This document shows positions 37,057 through 45,878 of a stretch of DNA of 64,000 nucleotides, in pieces. The stretch comes from Actinomycetospora endophytica (GTDB taxonomy: Bacteria > Actinomycetota > Actinomycetes > Mycobacteriales > Pseudonocardiaceae). The stretch spans positions 806,001 to 870,000 of the forward strand of contig NZ_JAJNDB010000001.1 of the NCBI RefSeq assembly GCF_021026375.1. The letters run 5' to 3'. The notes beneath the pieces were generated by a model. That model did no database searches, was not told the origin of the DNA, and was given only the letters and a program-made list of their open reading frames with translations. A program made the translations under genes and the position numbers. Numbering within the stretch: the first letter of the stretch is position 1; the number at the start of each line of letters is the position of its first letter.

Positions 37057-38102
37057 CCTCCGCATCGGTACCCCGTACCCGGCACCGGGATCGACCCCGA
37101 GATCGGCGGGATCGGCAGCTGGACCGGCCCCGGCAGCGTCGGGTCGATCGTGACCCCCGCCTGGCACAGGTAGAAGTTGAACCAGGACCCGTAGCTACCG
37201 GCCCGCCCGAAGTTGTTGGCCTTCTGCGGGATGTTCCGCAAGGCGTTCTCCACGAGGCCTCGGTTGCGGTTGAGGATGTCCGACTCCTGCCCGATCTTGA
37301 CGATGTCGTCGGCCAGCGGCGGACGCGCCTGCTGCAGGAAGCCCGCCGTGACGTTGGTGAGGTCGGCGATGGGCTGCAGCGAGGAGCCGATCGACACCCG
37401 GTCCTGCGCGAGCCCGGTGACGAGCTGCTGCAGCGACACGATCAGACCCGAGAGCTTGTCGTCGCGGGCGTTGACGGTGTCGAGGGTGGTGTTGAGGTTG
37501 TTGATGACGTCACCGATGACGGCGTCGCGGTCGGCGATCGTGGACGTCAGCGACGCGGTGCTCGCGAGCAGCTGGTTGATGTTCCCGCCCTCGCCCTGGA
37601 GCACCTGGATGATCTCGAACGACAGCTTGTTGACGTCGTCCGGACTCAGCGCCTGGAACAGCGGCTTGAACCCGTTGAAGACCGTGGTGAGGTTCAGCGG
37701 GGGCTGGGTCTGCGTGACCGGGATCGTCGCCCCCGGCTGCAGGTAGGAGTTCATCGGCCCGTTGCCGCGCTGGACGTCGAGGTACCGCTGCCCGACGAGG
37801 TTCTGGTACTTGATCGCGAACTGCGCGCCCGTCGGGAGCTTGCGGTCCGAATCGACGGTGAACGAGACCTCGGCGACGGAGCGGTCGACGACCTGCACGT
37901 CGCTGACCTCTCCGACGCGGACACCCGCGATGCGCACGTCGCTGCCCGAGATGAGCCCGGACGCGTCGGTGAAGCGCGCCTTGTAGGTCTCCGTCGACCC
38001 GAAGAACTGGTTCTGGATCGTCGCGAGCAGCAGCAGCACCGACAGCACGGTGACCAGCGCGAAGATGATCAGCTTGATCAGCGGGGAGGCGACGCCCTTC
38101 AT
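37053..38102 (-). CDS. mceB: MCE family protein, MceB-like
   Basis: Second mce gene, 349 residues and the shortest of the six. Membrane helix (LIIFALVTVLSVLLLLATIQ), MCE domain (VRIAGVRVGEVSDV, LVGQRYLDVQRG), helical region and a short cysteine-containing end (FYLCQAGV ... YRCGG). Overlaps mceA and mceC by 4 nt each. Confidence 0.93.
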   Translation of the reverse strand: MKGVASPLIKLIIFALVTVLSVLLLLATIQNQFFGSTETYKARFTDASGLISGSDVRIAGVRVGEVSDVQVVDRSVAEVSFTVDSDRKLPTGAQFAIKYQNLVGQRYLDVQRGNGPMNSYLQPGATIPVTQTQPPLNLTTVFNGFKPLFQALSPDDVNKLSFEIIQVLQGEGGNINQLLASTASLTSTIADRDAVIGDVINNLNTTLDTVNARDDKLSGLIVSLQQLVTGLAQDRVSIGSSLQPIADLTNVTAGFLQQARPPLADDIVKIGQESDILNRNRGLVENALRNIPQKANNFGRAGSYGSWFNFYLCQAGVTIDPTLPGPVQLPIPPISGSIPVPGTGYRCGG

Positions 38103-39574
38103 GAGATCGCCACCGTGGTGCCGCGCATCGTCGCGGCCGTCAGATACGGGGCGAAGGACGGCACCTGCGAGGCGGGCACGCCCATCTGCATCCCGGTCAG
38201 CGTCGTCACGAGCGAGCGCTCCTCCGGCGAGTTCGGGGTGTTGGGCAGCCCGAGGTTCGCGGCGTCGATCTTCCCCGCGCCCTGTCCCTGCGTCTGGCTG
38301 CCGGTCCCGGTGTCGGTCTGCGTCGACGTGCCGCTCGAGCCGGGGTTCTGCGAGTTCGCCCCGCGCTGCGCCGCGTTCGAGTTGGTCGGCGTCGACTGCT
38401 GGTCGGTGGCCGCGGCTCCGCCGTTCGCGGCGTAGCCCTGGGTCGTGGCCCGCGACGCCGGCGGCGCCGCCGACCCGTCGGCGAAGGGGCCGCCGGGCGG
38501 GTACTGCGGGGCCTGGCCGTTGATGATGTAGCAGCGCGGCCCGCGCTTGTCCTGGTAGGCCGGGGAGTCGGCGGGCGTGTACTTGCCGCGGTCGATGGTG
38601 AGCTCGGCGGCGATCTGGATGCCCGTCGTCGGCTTGAGGACGTCGTTGATCTTCGGCGTGAGGTCCGTGAGCTGCTGGAGCAGGCAGGGGAACTCGGGGC
38701 TGTAGCGCGCCAGCAGGTCGAGCACCGGCCGCGACGTCGCCGCCAGGTTGATGATGTTGTCGCGGTTCGCGGCCAGGAAGTCGGTCGTCACGTTCGACGC
38801 CGAGGTCACCGACCGGAACGTCGACTCGAACGCCGCCCGCTGCTGGACCAGCGTCCGGCTCGTCGTGACGAGGTTGTCGAGCGCGCCGATCAGGTCGGGC
38901 GAGGCCGCGTTGTAGATGTCCGCGGTCGGCGAGAGCCGGTTGATCACCGCGGTGAGGTCGGGCAGCGACGGGTTGACGCCCTCGAGGTACTGGTTGAGCT
39001 GCACCAGGGTGTTCCCGAACTGCTCACCCCGCCCGGAGAGCGCCTGGGAGATCGCCCCGAGCGTGTCCGAGAGCTTCTGCGGCTGCACCGCGGTCAGCAC
39101 CGGGAGCAGGTTGTTGAGCACCTGCTCGGTCTCGGTGGCGTTCTGCGACCGGTCCTCGCTGATGAAGTCGCCGTCGGCCAGCCGGCGCGCCGTCGGGTTC
39201 GGAGGCACGGTCAGCGACACGTAGCGCTCGCCGAACAGCGTCTTCGGGATGAGCATCGCGGTGACGTTGCTCGGGATCGCCGACAGCGCGTCGGGGTCCA
39301 TGGCCATCTGGATGGTGGCCTTCTGCCCGTCCGACTCGACCGACTTGATCTCGCCGACGATCACGCCGCGGATCTTCACGTCGCCCTGCTTCGAGAGCTG
39401 GTTGCCGACGGTGTCGGTCTGCAGCGTCACGATGTCGACCGACTTGAAGACCTTGTTGAAGTTCAGGAGACACACGGTCACCACGAGGACCATGATCAGC
39501 AGCAGCGCGAGGCCGTACATCCGCCGCCGGGTGGACGACAGCGGTGGCCGGAGGTCTTTCGCGGGCGCGGTCAT
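38099..39574 (-). CDS. mceA: MCE family protein, MceA-like
   Basis: First mce gene, 491 residues. Membrane helix (YGLALLLIMVLVVTVCLLNF), MCE domain (VKIRGVIVGEIKSV, LFGERYVSLTVP) at about residues 45-125, helical domain, then a low-complexity Ser/Thr/Gln/Gly tail of roughly 110 residues. Its start overlaps yrbEB by 4 nt (ATGA), so transporter and lipid-binding subunits are translationally coupled. Confidence 0.93.
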   Translation of the reverse strand: MTAPAKDLRPPLSSTRRRMYGLALLLIMVLVVTVCLLNFNKVFKSVDIVTLQTDTVGNQLSKQGDVKIRGVIVGEIKSVESDGQKATIQMAMDPDALSAIPSNVTAMLIPKTLFGERYVSLTVPPNPTARRLADGDFISEDRSQNATETEQVLNNLLPVLTAVQPQKLSDTLGAISQALSGRGEQFGNTLVQLNQYLEGVNPSLPDLTAVINRLSPTADIYNAASPDLIGALDNLVTTSRTLVQQRAAFESTFRSVTSASNVTTDFLAANRDNIINLAATSRPVLDLLARYSPEFPCLLQQLTDLTPKINDVLKPTTGIQIAAELTIDRGKYTPADSPAYQDKRGPRCYIINGQAPQYPPGGPFADGSAAPPASRATTQGYAANGGAAATDQQSTPTNSNAAQRGANSQNPGSSGTSTQTDTGTGSQTQGQGAGKIDAANLGLPNTPNSPEERSLVTTLTGMQMGVPASQVPSFAPYLTAATMRGTTVAIS

Positions 39575-40410
39575 CCGGCGATCCGGATCGTCGTGGTGGT
39601 GCCCCAGATGGCCAGCGTCAGCAGGTTGTCCAGGACGGTGAAGACGACGATCGAGTTCCGCACCGCGTTGCCCACGGCCACACCGACCCCGGCGGGGCCG
39701 CCGCCGGCGTTGTAGCCGTAGTAGCAGTGGATCAGGATGATCGCGAAGGCGAAGACCAGCACCTTCGCGAACGAGTACACGACGTCCGTCGGCGGCAGGA
39801 ACAGGTTGAAGTAGTGGTCGTAGGTCCCTGACGACTGCGTGTAGAAGTTCGTCACCAGCAGTCGCGAGGCCAGGTACGAGGCGACCAGGCCGATGACGTA
39901 GAGCGGGATGACCGCGATGAAGCCGGCGATCACCCGCGACGTCACCAGGAACGGCAGCGAGGGCACGGCCATGACCTCGAGCGCGTCGATCTCCTCCGAG
40001 ACCCGCTGGGCGCCGAGCTGGGCGGTGAAGCCCGCGCCCACCGTCGCCGACAGCGCGAGCGCCCCGACGAGGGGCGCCACCTCACGGGTGTTGAAGTACG
40101 CCGTCACGAACCCGGCGAACGCCGAGGTGCCGATCTGGTTCAGCGCCGAGTAGCTCTGCAGGCCGACGACGGAGCCGGTGAAGAAGGTCAGCGTCGCGAC
40201 GATGACGACCGTGCCGCCGATGACCGCGAGCGCGCCGGACCCGAAGGCCACCTCGGTGAGCAGTCGGAGCACCTCGCGCTTGTAGCGGCGCATCGTGCGG
40301 GGGATCCAGCGGATCGTCTTCGCGTAGAAGGCGGCCTGGTCGCCCATGGTGTCGAGCAGCCCGAGGGGCGCGTCGACGAGCGAGCGCGCGCGTCGGGTGA
40401 TCACTGCCAT
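39571..40410 (-). CDS. yrbEB: YrbE/MlaE-type permease, second subunit
   Basis: Integral-membrane permease of the Mce ABC transporter, 279 residues with five or six predicted transmembrane segments. The MlaE-family region is visible around VGAGFTAQLGAQRVSEEIDA and LEVMAVPSLPFLVTSRVIAG. Seventy-one nt after yrbEA (the only sizeable gap inside the operon) and overlapping mceA by 4 nt. It should pair with YrbEA and the MceG ATPase. Confidence 0.92.
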   Translation of the reverse strand: MAVITRRARSLVDAPLGLLDTMGDQAAFYAKTIRWIPRTMRRYKREVLRLLTEVAFGSGALAVIGGTVVIVATLTFFTGSVVGLQSYSALNQIGTSAFAGFVTAYFNTREVAPLVGALALSATVGAGFTAQLGAQRVSEEIDALEVMAVPSLPFLVTSRVIAGFIAVIPLYVIGLVASYLASRLLVTNFYTQSSGTYDHYFNLFLPPTDVVYSFAKVLVFAFAIILIHCYYGYNAGGGPAGVGVAVGNAVRNSIVVFTVLDNLLTLAIWGTTTTIRIAG

Positions 40411-40481
40411 CGTTGTGTGTCTCCGGCCCTGTGGGGAGCGAGCAGGGGAGGGAACTGCGCGGTCAGCGGCTCTTCGGCCAC

Positions 40482-41276
40482 CTAGAACTTGCTCGGGGGG
40501 ACGAGGTTCAGGTACACGGCCGTCACGATCACGTTGATCGCGAACAGCAGGACGAACGTGATGACCACGGCCTCGTTGACCGCGTCCCCCACGCCCTTCG
40601 GGCCGCCCTTGGGGTTCAGCCCCCGGTAGGCCGCGACGACTCCGGCCGCGAGGCCGAACAGCAGCGCCTTGACGAAGCCCACGACGAGGTCGGTCGGCTT
40701 CGACAGGGCGGAGAAGCCCTGCACGTAGGCACCGGGCGTCACTCCTTGGAGCACGACGTTGAAGTAGTAGCCACCAGCAACGCCCACGATCGAGACGAGT
40801 CCGAACAGCAGCGACGAGACGAGCATCGCCGCGAGGACGCGCGGGACGACGAGGCGCTGGATGGGGTTGATGCCCAGCACCTCCATCGCGTCGATCTCCT
40901 CACGGATGGTGCGGGCACCGAGGTCCGCGCAGATCGCGGAGCCACCGGCGCCCGCGACGAGGAGCGCGCAGATGACGGGGGCCGCCTGCTGGATGACGGC
41001 CAGGGTGCTCGCCGCGCCGGAGAACGACTGGGCGCCGAACTGCCGGATCAGCGACCCCAGCTGTAGTGAGATGACCGAGCCGAAGGAGATCGAGACCAGC
41101 GCCGCGGGGAGGATGCAGACCCGCGAGACGAACCAGCACTGCTCGATGAACTCCTTGGTCTGGAACGGCCGCTGGAAGATGCTGACGAAGATGTCCAGAC
41201 CGAGCGCGAAGAGCTTGCCGGTCGCGGTGAGCGCTCCCGCGCCCGGGAAGCGGCCGGCGGCGACGCGAGAGGTCAC
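40482..41276 (-). CDS. yrbEA: YrbE/MlaE-type permease, first subunit
   Basis: Permease subunit of the Mce ABC transporter, 264 residues. MlaE signature region GGSAICADLGARTIREEIDA then MEVLGINPIQRLVVPRVLAA, with several membrane helices. Start overlaps the mceG stop as ATGA, tying ATPase and permease translation. Confidence 0.92.
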   Translation of the reverse strand: MTSRVAAGRFPGAGALTATGKLFALGLDIFVSIFQRPFQTKEFIEQCWFVSRVCILPAALVSISFGSVISLQLGSLIRQFGAQSFSGAASTLAVIQQAAPVICALLVAGAGGSAICADLGARTIREEIDAMEVLGINPIQRLVVPRVLAAMLVSSLLFGLVSIVGVAGGYYFNVVLQGVTPGAYVQGFSALSKPTDLVVGFVKALLFGLAAGVVAAYRGLNPKGGPKGVGDAVNEAVVITFVLLFAINVIVTAVYLNLVPPSKF

Positions 41277-42778
41277 GAGTCCTCGCTCCGGCGGAAGAGC
41301 CGTCGCAGGCCGCCGTGCTCCTGCTGCCCCCCGGCGGCGCCCGGGGCCTCCGACTGCGTCTGCTGCTCGGAGGGGGCCTGGCCTCCCTGGTCGCCGGCCA
41401 CCGGAATCTGCTCGGTGTGCTGGTCCGAGGTGTCGGTGTCGGGCTCGGTCGACGAGGTACCGGAGACACCGGTCTTCTCGTCATCGCTCTTGGTGTGCTC
41501 GCCGGCCTGCGGGAGCACCACCGTGCCCCCGGCGTACTCGTCGACCGGCACCCCGACCAGCGGCTCGTCCGACTCCGGCGGGGCCGGGGGCTGGTTGCGG
41601 GCCTCTTGGTCGCCGTCGGGGTCGCCCGAGCCCGCACGCCCACCGGACTCCGACGGCGAACCCTCGACCATCGACTCGGTCTGGTTCTCCTCCATCGCCT
41701 GGTGGCCGAACGGGTCGGCGTCGGAGGGCGGGCTGTTCCGGGTGACCTCGATCAGCTGGGTCCGGTCCTGGTCCCGCGAGACGCCGTAGCGCTGCATGTC
41801 CTCCTCGGTCAACGACTCGAGGATGGCCGTCTGGGCCTTCTCCGGGAGGGTGTGCAGGGTCTGCATCACCCGGTCCTTGCGCCGCTGGACCGCCTTGCGC
41901 TCACCGATGCCCTCGGTCGGGTTGATCTGCGGGTCGATGAACGACTCCTCGGATTCCGCCGATCCGCCCTGCTTCTTCAGCTCGGCCATCTCGGCCTCCA
42001 TCTGGGCGGAGTCCTTCTCCTCCGACATCCCGATGGGACCGATTCGACGGCCCTGCAGGAACTGCTGGACCACCGGCTCCTCACTGGTCAGCAGCACCTC
42101 GCGGGGGCCGAACATCACCAGGTTGCGGCGGAAGAGCATCCCGATGTTGTCCGGCATCGACCGGGCGGTGCCGAGGTGGTGGGTCACCACCATGATCGTG
42201 GCGTCGAGCTGGGTGTTGAGGTCGACCAGCAGCTGGTTGAGGTAGGCGGTGCGCACCGGGTCGAGCCCGGAGTCCGGCTCGTCGACCAGGATGATCTCCG
42301 GGTCCAGCACCAGCGCCCGCGCCAGCCCGGCGCGCTTCTTCATCCCGCCCGAGATCTCACCGGGCAGCTTGTCCTCGGCACCGGAGAGCCCGACCAGATC
42401 GAGCTTCTCCATCACGATGTTCTTGACTTCGGACTCGCCCTTGCGGGTGTGCTCGCGCAGCGGGAACGCGATGTTGTCGAAGATGTTCATCGACCCGAAC
42501 AGCGCACCGTCCTGGAACAGCACCCCGAACAGCTTGCGGATCTCGTAGAGCTTCGACTCCGAGCACCGCACCAGGTCGGTGTCGTGGATGAAGATCGAAC
42601 CCTTCTCCGGCTTCAGCAGCCCGATGATCGACTTCAGCAGCACCGACTTGCCGGTCCCCGACGGGCCCAGCAGCACGCTGATCTCCCCCGCCGGCAGCGT
42701 CAACGTCACGTCGGACCAGATGTTCGAACTGCCGAACGACTTCGAGAGGTTCTTGATCCCGACCTCGACGCCTGCCAT
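41273..42778 (-). CDS. mceG: Mce transporter ATPase, MceG/Mkl-like, with long C-terminal tail
   Basis: ABC ATPase that powers Mce lipid import, 501 residues. Walker A GPSGTGKS (38-45), signature ISGGMKKR (142-149), Walker B IILVDEP (162-168) and switch His near 200 are intact. Residues ~250-345 carry an Mkl-type C-terminal extension; beyond that a ~155-residue Glu/Ser/Gln/Pro-rich tail looks disordered and is longer than in mycobacterial Mkl. The ATG at 42778 follows GGGAGGA. It is the first gene of the mce operon, whereas mycobacteria encode mkl away from their mce operons. Confidence 0.93.
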   Translation of the reverse strand: MAGVEVGIKNLSKSFGSSNIWSDVTLTLPAGEISVLLGPSGTGKSVLLKSIIGLLKPEKGSIFIHDTDLVRCSESKLYEIRKLFGVLFQDGALFGSMNIFDNIAFPLREHTRKGESEVKNIVMEKLDLVGLSGAEDKLPGEISGGMKKRAGLARALVLDPEIILVDEPDSGLDPVRTAYLNQLLVDLNTQLDATIMVVTHHLGTARSMPDNIGMLFRRNLVMFGPREVLLTSEEPVVQQFLQGRRIGPIGMSEEKDSAQMEAEMAELKKQGGSAESEESFIDPQINPTEGIGERKAVQRRKDRVMQTLHTLPEKAQTAILESLTEEDMQRYGVSRDQDRTQLIEVTRNSPPSDADPFGHQAMEENQTESMVEGSPSESGGRAGSGDPDGDQEARNQPPAPPESDEPLVGVPVDEYAGGTVVLPQAGEHTKSDDEKTGVSGTSSTEPDTDTSDQHTEQIPVAGDQGGQAPSEQQTQSEAPGAAGGQQEHGGLRRLFRRSEDS

Positions 42779-43034
42779 GTGAAATCCTCCCGGCCTGGTG
42801 TCCGACCTCGCCGCGACGAGCAGACCGCAGCTCGGCGTCGCGCTGTGCGCCGCACGGTGACGCAACCCCCCGGCGAGTCGGCCATCACAGCGTCAACGAC
42901 AGGTGCGCGGCGAGGTTACTGGACGGGCAACTCCAGTCACCCACTGAGTCCTCCTCCCTCGGCCGACCGCCACCCGGAGCACGCGATCTCGCACCCGGAG
43001 GGCTGTTCGTGCTGGTCCGAACGGCTCAGGAACG
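42779..43034 (-). promoter_or_regulatory. mce operon promoter region
   Basis: Non-coding sequence between the rplL terminator hairpins and mceG. A candidate -10 TAACCT (42913-42918, minus strand) has GTGACT 16 nt upstream as a possible -35. The leader would be about 130 nt. I see no clear operator palindrome. Confidence 0.3.
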
Positions 43035-43073
43035 ACGAGAGGGCGGGGTCCCGACGGGACCCCGCCCTCTCGT
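43035..43073 (-). terminator. 18-bp perfect stem, distal hairpin after rplL
   Basis: ACGAGAGGGCGGGGTCCC (43035-43052) pairs perfectly with its complement at 43056-43073 around a GAC loop. It is the strongest of three tandem stems between rplL and the mce operon. Confidence 0.7.
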
Positions 43074-43086
43074 GGCGGTGGGAGAG

Positions 43087-43110
43087 CCCGTACCCCCTCG
43101 GGGGTACGGG
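43087..43110 (-). terminator. Middle hairpin after rplL
   Basis: CCCGTACCCC-CTCG-GGGGTACGGG, a 10-bp stem with a 4-nt loop, between the stop-codon hairpin and the 18-bp stem. Confidence 0.5.
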
Positions 43111-43112
43111 CC

Positions 43113-43131
43113 GACCTGAGGAACTCAGGTC
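43113..43131 (-). terminator. Hairpin spanning the rplL stop codon
   Basis: GACCTGAG-GAA-CTCAGGTC, an 8-bp stem containing the rplL stop (43125-43127). First of three tandem stems; it could also protect the 3' end of the rplJL mRNA. Confidence 0.45.
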
Positions 43132-43514
43132 AGGTTGATCTTCGCGCCGGCCTCTTCGAGCTTCGCCTTGGCGGCCTCGGCGGCCTCCTTGTTGACGCCC
43201 TCGAGGAGCGGCTTCGGGGCGCTCTCGACGAGCTCCTTGGCCTCCTTGAGGCCCAGGCCCGAGACGACCTCACGGACGACCTTGATGACCTGGATCTTCT
43301 TGTCGCCCGCGGACTCGAGGACGACGTTGAACTCGTCCTTCTCCTCCTCGACCGGAGCGGCGGCGCCGCCGGCGGCGGGGGCGGCCGCAGCGGCGACCGG
43401 GGCCGCGGCGGTGACCTCGAAGGTGTCCTCGAACTTCTTCACGAACTCCGAGAGCTCGAGCAGCGTCATGTCCTTGAAGGCGTCGAGCAGCTCGTCGGTG
43501 GACAGCTTCGCCAT
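43125..43514 (-). CDS. rplL: 50S ribosomal protein L7/L12 (bL12)
   Basis: Stalk protein that recruits translational GTPases, 129 residues. N-terminal dimerisation domain ([20 protein letters not shown]), Ala/Pro hinge, and the C-terminal factor-binding domain ([20 protein letters not shown]). It follows rplJ after 85 nt; the canonical downstream rpoB is displaced by the mce operon. Confidence 0.99.
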   Translation of the reverse strand: MAKLSTDELLDAFKDMTLLELSEFVKKFEDTFEVTAAAPVAAAAAPAAGGAAAPVEEEKDEFNVVLESAGDKKIQVIKVVREVVSGLGLKEAKELVESAPKPLLEGVNKEAAEAAKAKLEEAGAKINLT

Positions 43515-43599
43515 GGTGTGGCGTTCCTTCCTGCGTGGGTGGTGGGCGGGTCGACGACGCGCCCGGGGGCCGGAGCCGGTGGGTGACCGGCCCCGTGGA

Positions 43600-44229
43600 T
43601 CAGGACTGGGCGTCCTCGGTGGACTCTGTCGACTCCGCGGCCTCGGTGGCCTCGGTGGACCCGGTGGCCTCGGTCGCCTCGGCGGCGGCCTCGCCGCCAC
43701 CCTCGTTCTGGCGCTTGTCCTGCAGGGCCGCCGCGAGGCGGGCGATCTGCTGGGCGGGCGCGTTGAACAGGCCCGCGGCCTTGGCGAGGTTGCCCTTCAT
43801 GGCGCCGGCGAGCTTGCCCAGCAGGACCTCGCGGGAGTCCAGGTCGGCCAGCTGGTCGACCTCGGTGGCGGAGAGCGCGCGGCCCTCCATGTAGCCACCC
43901 TTGACCACGAGCGCCTTGTTGTCCTTCTGGAACTCGCGGATCGCCTTGGCGGCGTCGACGGGCTCCCCGGACACGAACGCGATCGCGGTCGGCCCGACGA
44001 GCAGCTCGTCGAGGCCCTCCACGCCGGCATCGGCGGCAGCCAGCTTGACCAGGGTGTTCTTCGCGACGGTGTAGTTGACCTCGGAACCCAGCGAGCGCCG
44101 CAGCTGCGTGATCTGCTTCATCGACAGGCCCCGGTACTCGGTGACGACCATGGCCGAGGCGTCGCGGAACTCCGCGGTGATCTCGGCGACGGCGGCCACC
44201 TTCTCGGCGGCCGGTGCACGTTCGGCCAT
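43600..44229 (-). CDS. rplJ: 50S ribosomal protein L10 (uL10)
   Basis: Stalk base protein that anchors L7/L12 dimers, 209 residues. Core [20 protein letters not shown] and [11 protein letters not shown] are typical. The C-terminal ~35 residues are an extra Glu/Ala/Thr/Ser-rich tail with TEATE/ESTES repeats. It has a leader of about 280 nt with an L10-type motif and a U-tailed hairpin, implying autoregulation. Confidence 0.97.
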   Translation of the reverse strand: MAERAPAAEKVAAVAEITAEFRDASAMVVTEYRGLSMKQITQLRRSLGSEVNYTVAKNTLVKLAAADAGVEGLDELLVGPTAIAFVSGEPVDAAKAIREFQKDNKALVVKGGYMEGRALSATEVDQLADLDSREVLLGKLAGAMKGNLAKAAGLFNAPAQQIARLAAALQDKRQNEGGGEAAAEATEATGSTEATEAAESTESTEDAQS

Positions 44230-44310
44230 CCGCGCCTCCTTTCCTCACTCGGGCGTTGGTGTTCCGCGCGGTCACGCCGGTGAGGGCGCCCCGGGGACGA
44301 CCGGGGCACG

Positions 44311-44340
44311 AAAAAGCCCCGTGCGCAGGCGCACGGGGCT
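44311..44340 (-). terminator. U-tailed terminator hairpin inside the rplJ leader
   Basis: On the minus strand AGCCCCGTGCGC-CT-GCGCACGGGGCT (12-bp perfect stem) is followed directly by a run of T. It is the only canonical stem plus U-tract terminator I found in this window. It lies between the L10-leader motif and the rplJ start (44229), so it can only act on rplJ transcription: a transcription attenuator. Confidence 0.7.
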
Positions 44341-44378
44341 GGTGATGTCGCGGCGGGCCGATCGGCCCGCACACATCG

Positions 44379-44462
44379 CTGCCTCGTCCTCCTGCGCGGG
44401 TCGTCCCGTGAGGGACCTTCGCCCTCCCGGGCGGGCCCGGGAGGAGACCAGCGGTCTCGGGT
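44379..44462 (-). ncRNA. L10 leader (ribosomal protein L10 binding site)
   Basis: The leader contains GAGACCGCTGGTCTCC followed by a GC-rich stem-loop (CTCCCGGGCCCGCCCGGGAG) and later CGCGCAGGAGGACGAGGCAG. The order ACCGCTGGT, stem, GCGCAGG resembles the L10 leader upstream of rplJ in other actinobacteria and Firmicutes. Binding of L10(L12)4 there represses rplJL. The match is by memory of the motif, not by a covariance search. Confidence 0.6.
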
Positions 44463-44516
44463 GGAACTCGGTGACGATCCCGGTGGGCCTGACGACCCTC
44501 CGGACGTGTCCTGACC

Positions 44517-44522
44517 AGGATA
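44517..44522 (-). promoter_or_regulatory. Candidate -10 hexamer for rplJL
   Basis: TATCCT on the minus strand (TANNNT) between the rplA terminator and the L10 leader. Transcription would start near 44510, placing the whole L10 leader and attenuator in the mRNA. The -35 is weak and overlaps the rplA hairpin. Confidence 0.35.
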
Positions 44523-44527
44523 CGCGA

Positions 44528-44566
44528 CGGCCCGGACCACCCCTCACTGCGGGGTGGCCCGGGCCG
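44528..44566 (-). terminator. 16-bp hairpin ending rplK-rplA
   Basis: CGGCCCGGACCACCCC (44528-44543) pairs with GGGGTGGCCCGGGCCG (44551-44566) with one mismatch and a 7-nt loop, 21 nt past the rplA stop. Confidence 0.6.
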
Positions 44567-44587
44567 GTCGGCGCGCGGGGGTGGACC

Positions 44588-45301
44588 TCAGGCGTTGTCG
44601 GCCGTGGTGAGGTTCCGGGTCCGGCTCGGGTCCACCGGGATGCCGGGGCCCATCGTGGTCGTCACGGTGATCTTCTTGACGTAGCGGCCCTTGGCCGCGG
44701 CCGGCTTGGCGCGGAGGATCTCGTCGAGGGCCGCCCCGTAGTTCTCGACGAGCTTCTCGGCGTCGAAGCTGGCCTTGCCGATCACCAGGTGGAGGTTCGC
44801 CTGCTTGTCGACGCGGAAGTTGACCTTGCCGCCCTTGATGTCCGAGACCGCACGGGACACGTCCGGAGTGACCGTGCCGGTCTTCGGGTTGGGCATGAGG
44901 CCGCGCGGGCCGAGGATGCGGGCGACCCGCCCGACCTTCGCCATCTGGTCCGGCGCGGCGACGGCCGCGTCGAACTCGAGCCAGCCGCCCTGGATGCGCT
45001 CGATGAGGTCGTCCGAGCCGACGACGTCGGCGCCGGCGTTCTCCGCCTCGGTGGCCTTGTCGCCGGTGGCGAAGACGATCACGCGGGCGGTCTTGCCGGT
45101 GCCGTGCGGGAGGTTGATGGTGCCGCGCACCATCTGGTCGGCCTTGCGGGGGTCGACGCCGAGACGCATGGCGACCTCGACCGTCGCGTCCATCTTCGTC
45201 GTCGCCGTCTTCTTGGCGAGCTCGACGGCCTCGAGGGGCGCGTACAGCGCGTCCTCGTCGACCAGCTCGGCGGCCTGGCGGTAGGCCTTGCTGCGCTTCA
45301 T
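44588..45301 (-). CDS. rplA: 50S ribosomal protein L1 (uL1)
   Basis: L1-stalk protein, 237 residues. [20 protein letters not shown] and the L1 signature [20 protein letters not shown]. It lies 79 nt after rplK and is followed by a terminator hairpin. Confidence 0.98.
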   Translation of the reverse strand: MKRSKAYRQAAELVDEDALYAPLEAVELAKKTATTKMDATVEVAMRLGVDPRKADQMVRGTINLPHGTGKTARVIVFATGDKATEAENAGADVVGSDDLIERIQGGWLEFDAAVAAPDQMAKVGRVARILGPRGLMPNPKTGTVTPDVSRAVSDIKGGKVNFRVDKQANLHLVIGKASFDAEKLVENYGAALDEILRAKPAAAKGRYVKKITVTTTMGPGIPVDPSRTRNLTTADNA

Positions 45302-45380
45302 GTGCTGTCCTTCGTTCGTTCGCGGATCAGGTGTGGTGACGGGCGGCGCTCGCCCTCCCACGGCACTCCGGCGAGTGGTC

Positions 45381-45815
45381 TCAGCCGGAGACGGTCAGGC
45401 CCATCGACCGGGCGGTCCCGGCGATGATCTTCGCGGCCTGGTCGATGTCGGTGGCGTTGAGGTCGGCCATCTTGGTCTGGGCGATATCACGCAGCTGCGC
45501 GTCGGTCACCGAGCCGACCTTCTTGGAGTGCGGAGTCGCGCTCCCCGACGGAATGCCCGCGGCCGCGAGCAGCAGCTTGGCTGCCGGCGGCGTCTTGAGC
45601 TTGAAGTCGAAGGAGCGGTCCTCGAAGATCGAGATCTCGACCGGCACGACCTGACCACGCTGCGCCTCGGTGGCGGCGTTGTAGGCCTTGCAGAACTCCA
45701 TGATGTTGACGCCGTGCTGACCCAGCGCGGGGCCGACCGGCGGCGCGGGCGTCGCAGCGCCCGCCTTGATCTGCAGCTTGACGACTGCGGACAGTCGCCT
45801 CTTCTTCGGGGGCAT
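45381..45815 (-). CDS. rplK: 50S ribosomal protein L11 (uL11)
   Basis: GTPase-centre protein, 144 residues. [20 protein letters not shown] (N-terminal domain) and the C-terminal signature [20 protein letters not shown] are present. It is preceded by a 110-nt spacer with a hairpin that may separate it from secE-nusG. Confidence 0.98.
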   Translation of the reverse strand: MPPKKRRLSAVVKLQIKAGAATPAPPVGPALGQHGVNIMEFCKAYNAATEAQRGQVVPVEISIFEDRSFDFKLKTPPAAKLLLAAAGIPSGSATPHSKKVGSVTDAQLRDIAQTKMADLNATDIDQAAKIIAGTARSMGLTVSG

Positions 45816-45878
45816 CCCTACAGTTCCTCACTCATCATTCGGGGCGACCGGTCGCGTCCGGACCGCGGACCGGCGTCG

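Noticed and set aside
35032-37173. A 713-codon open frame on the plus strand
   Set aside because: Antisense to mceC and mceD, whose overlapping starts, membrane anchors and MCE domains are clear.
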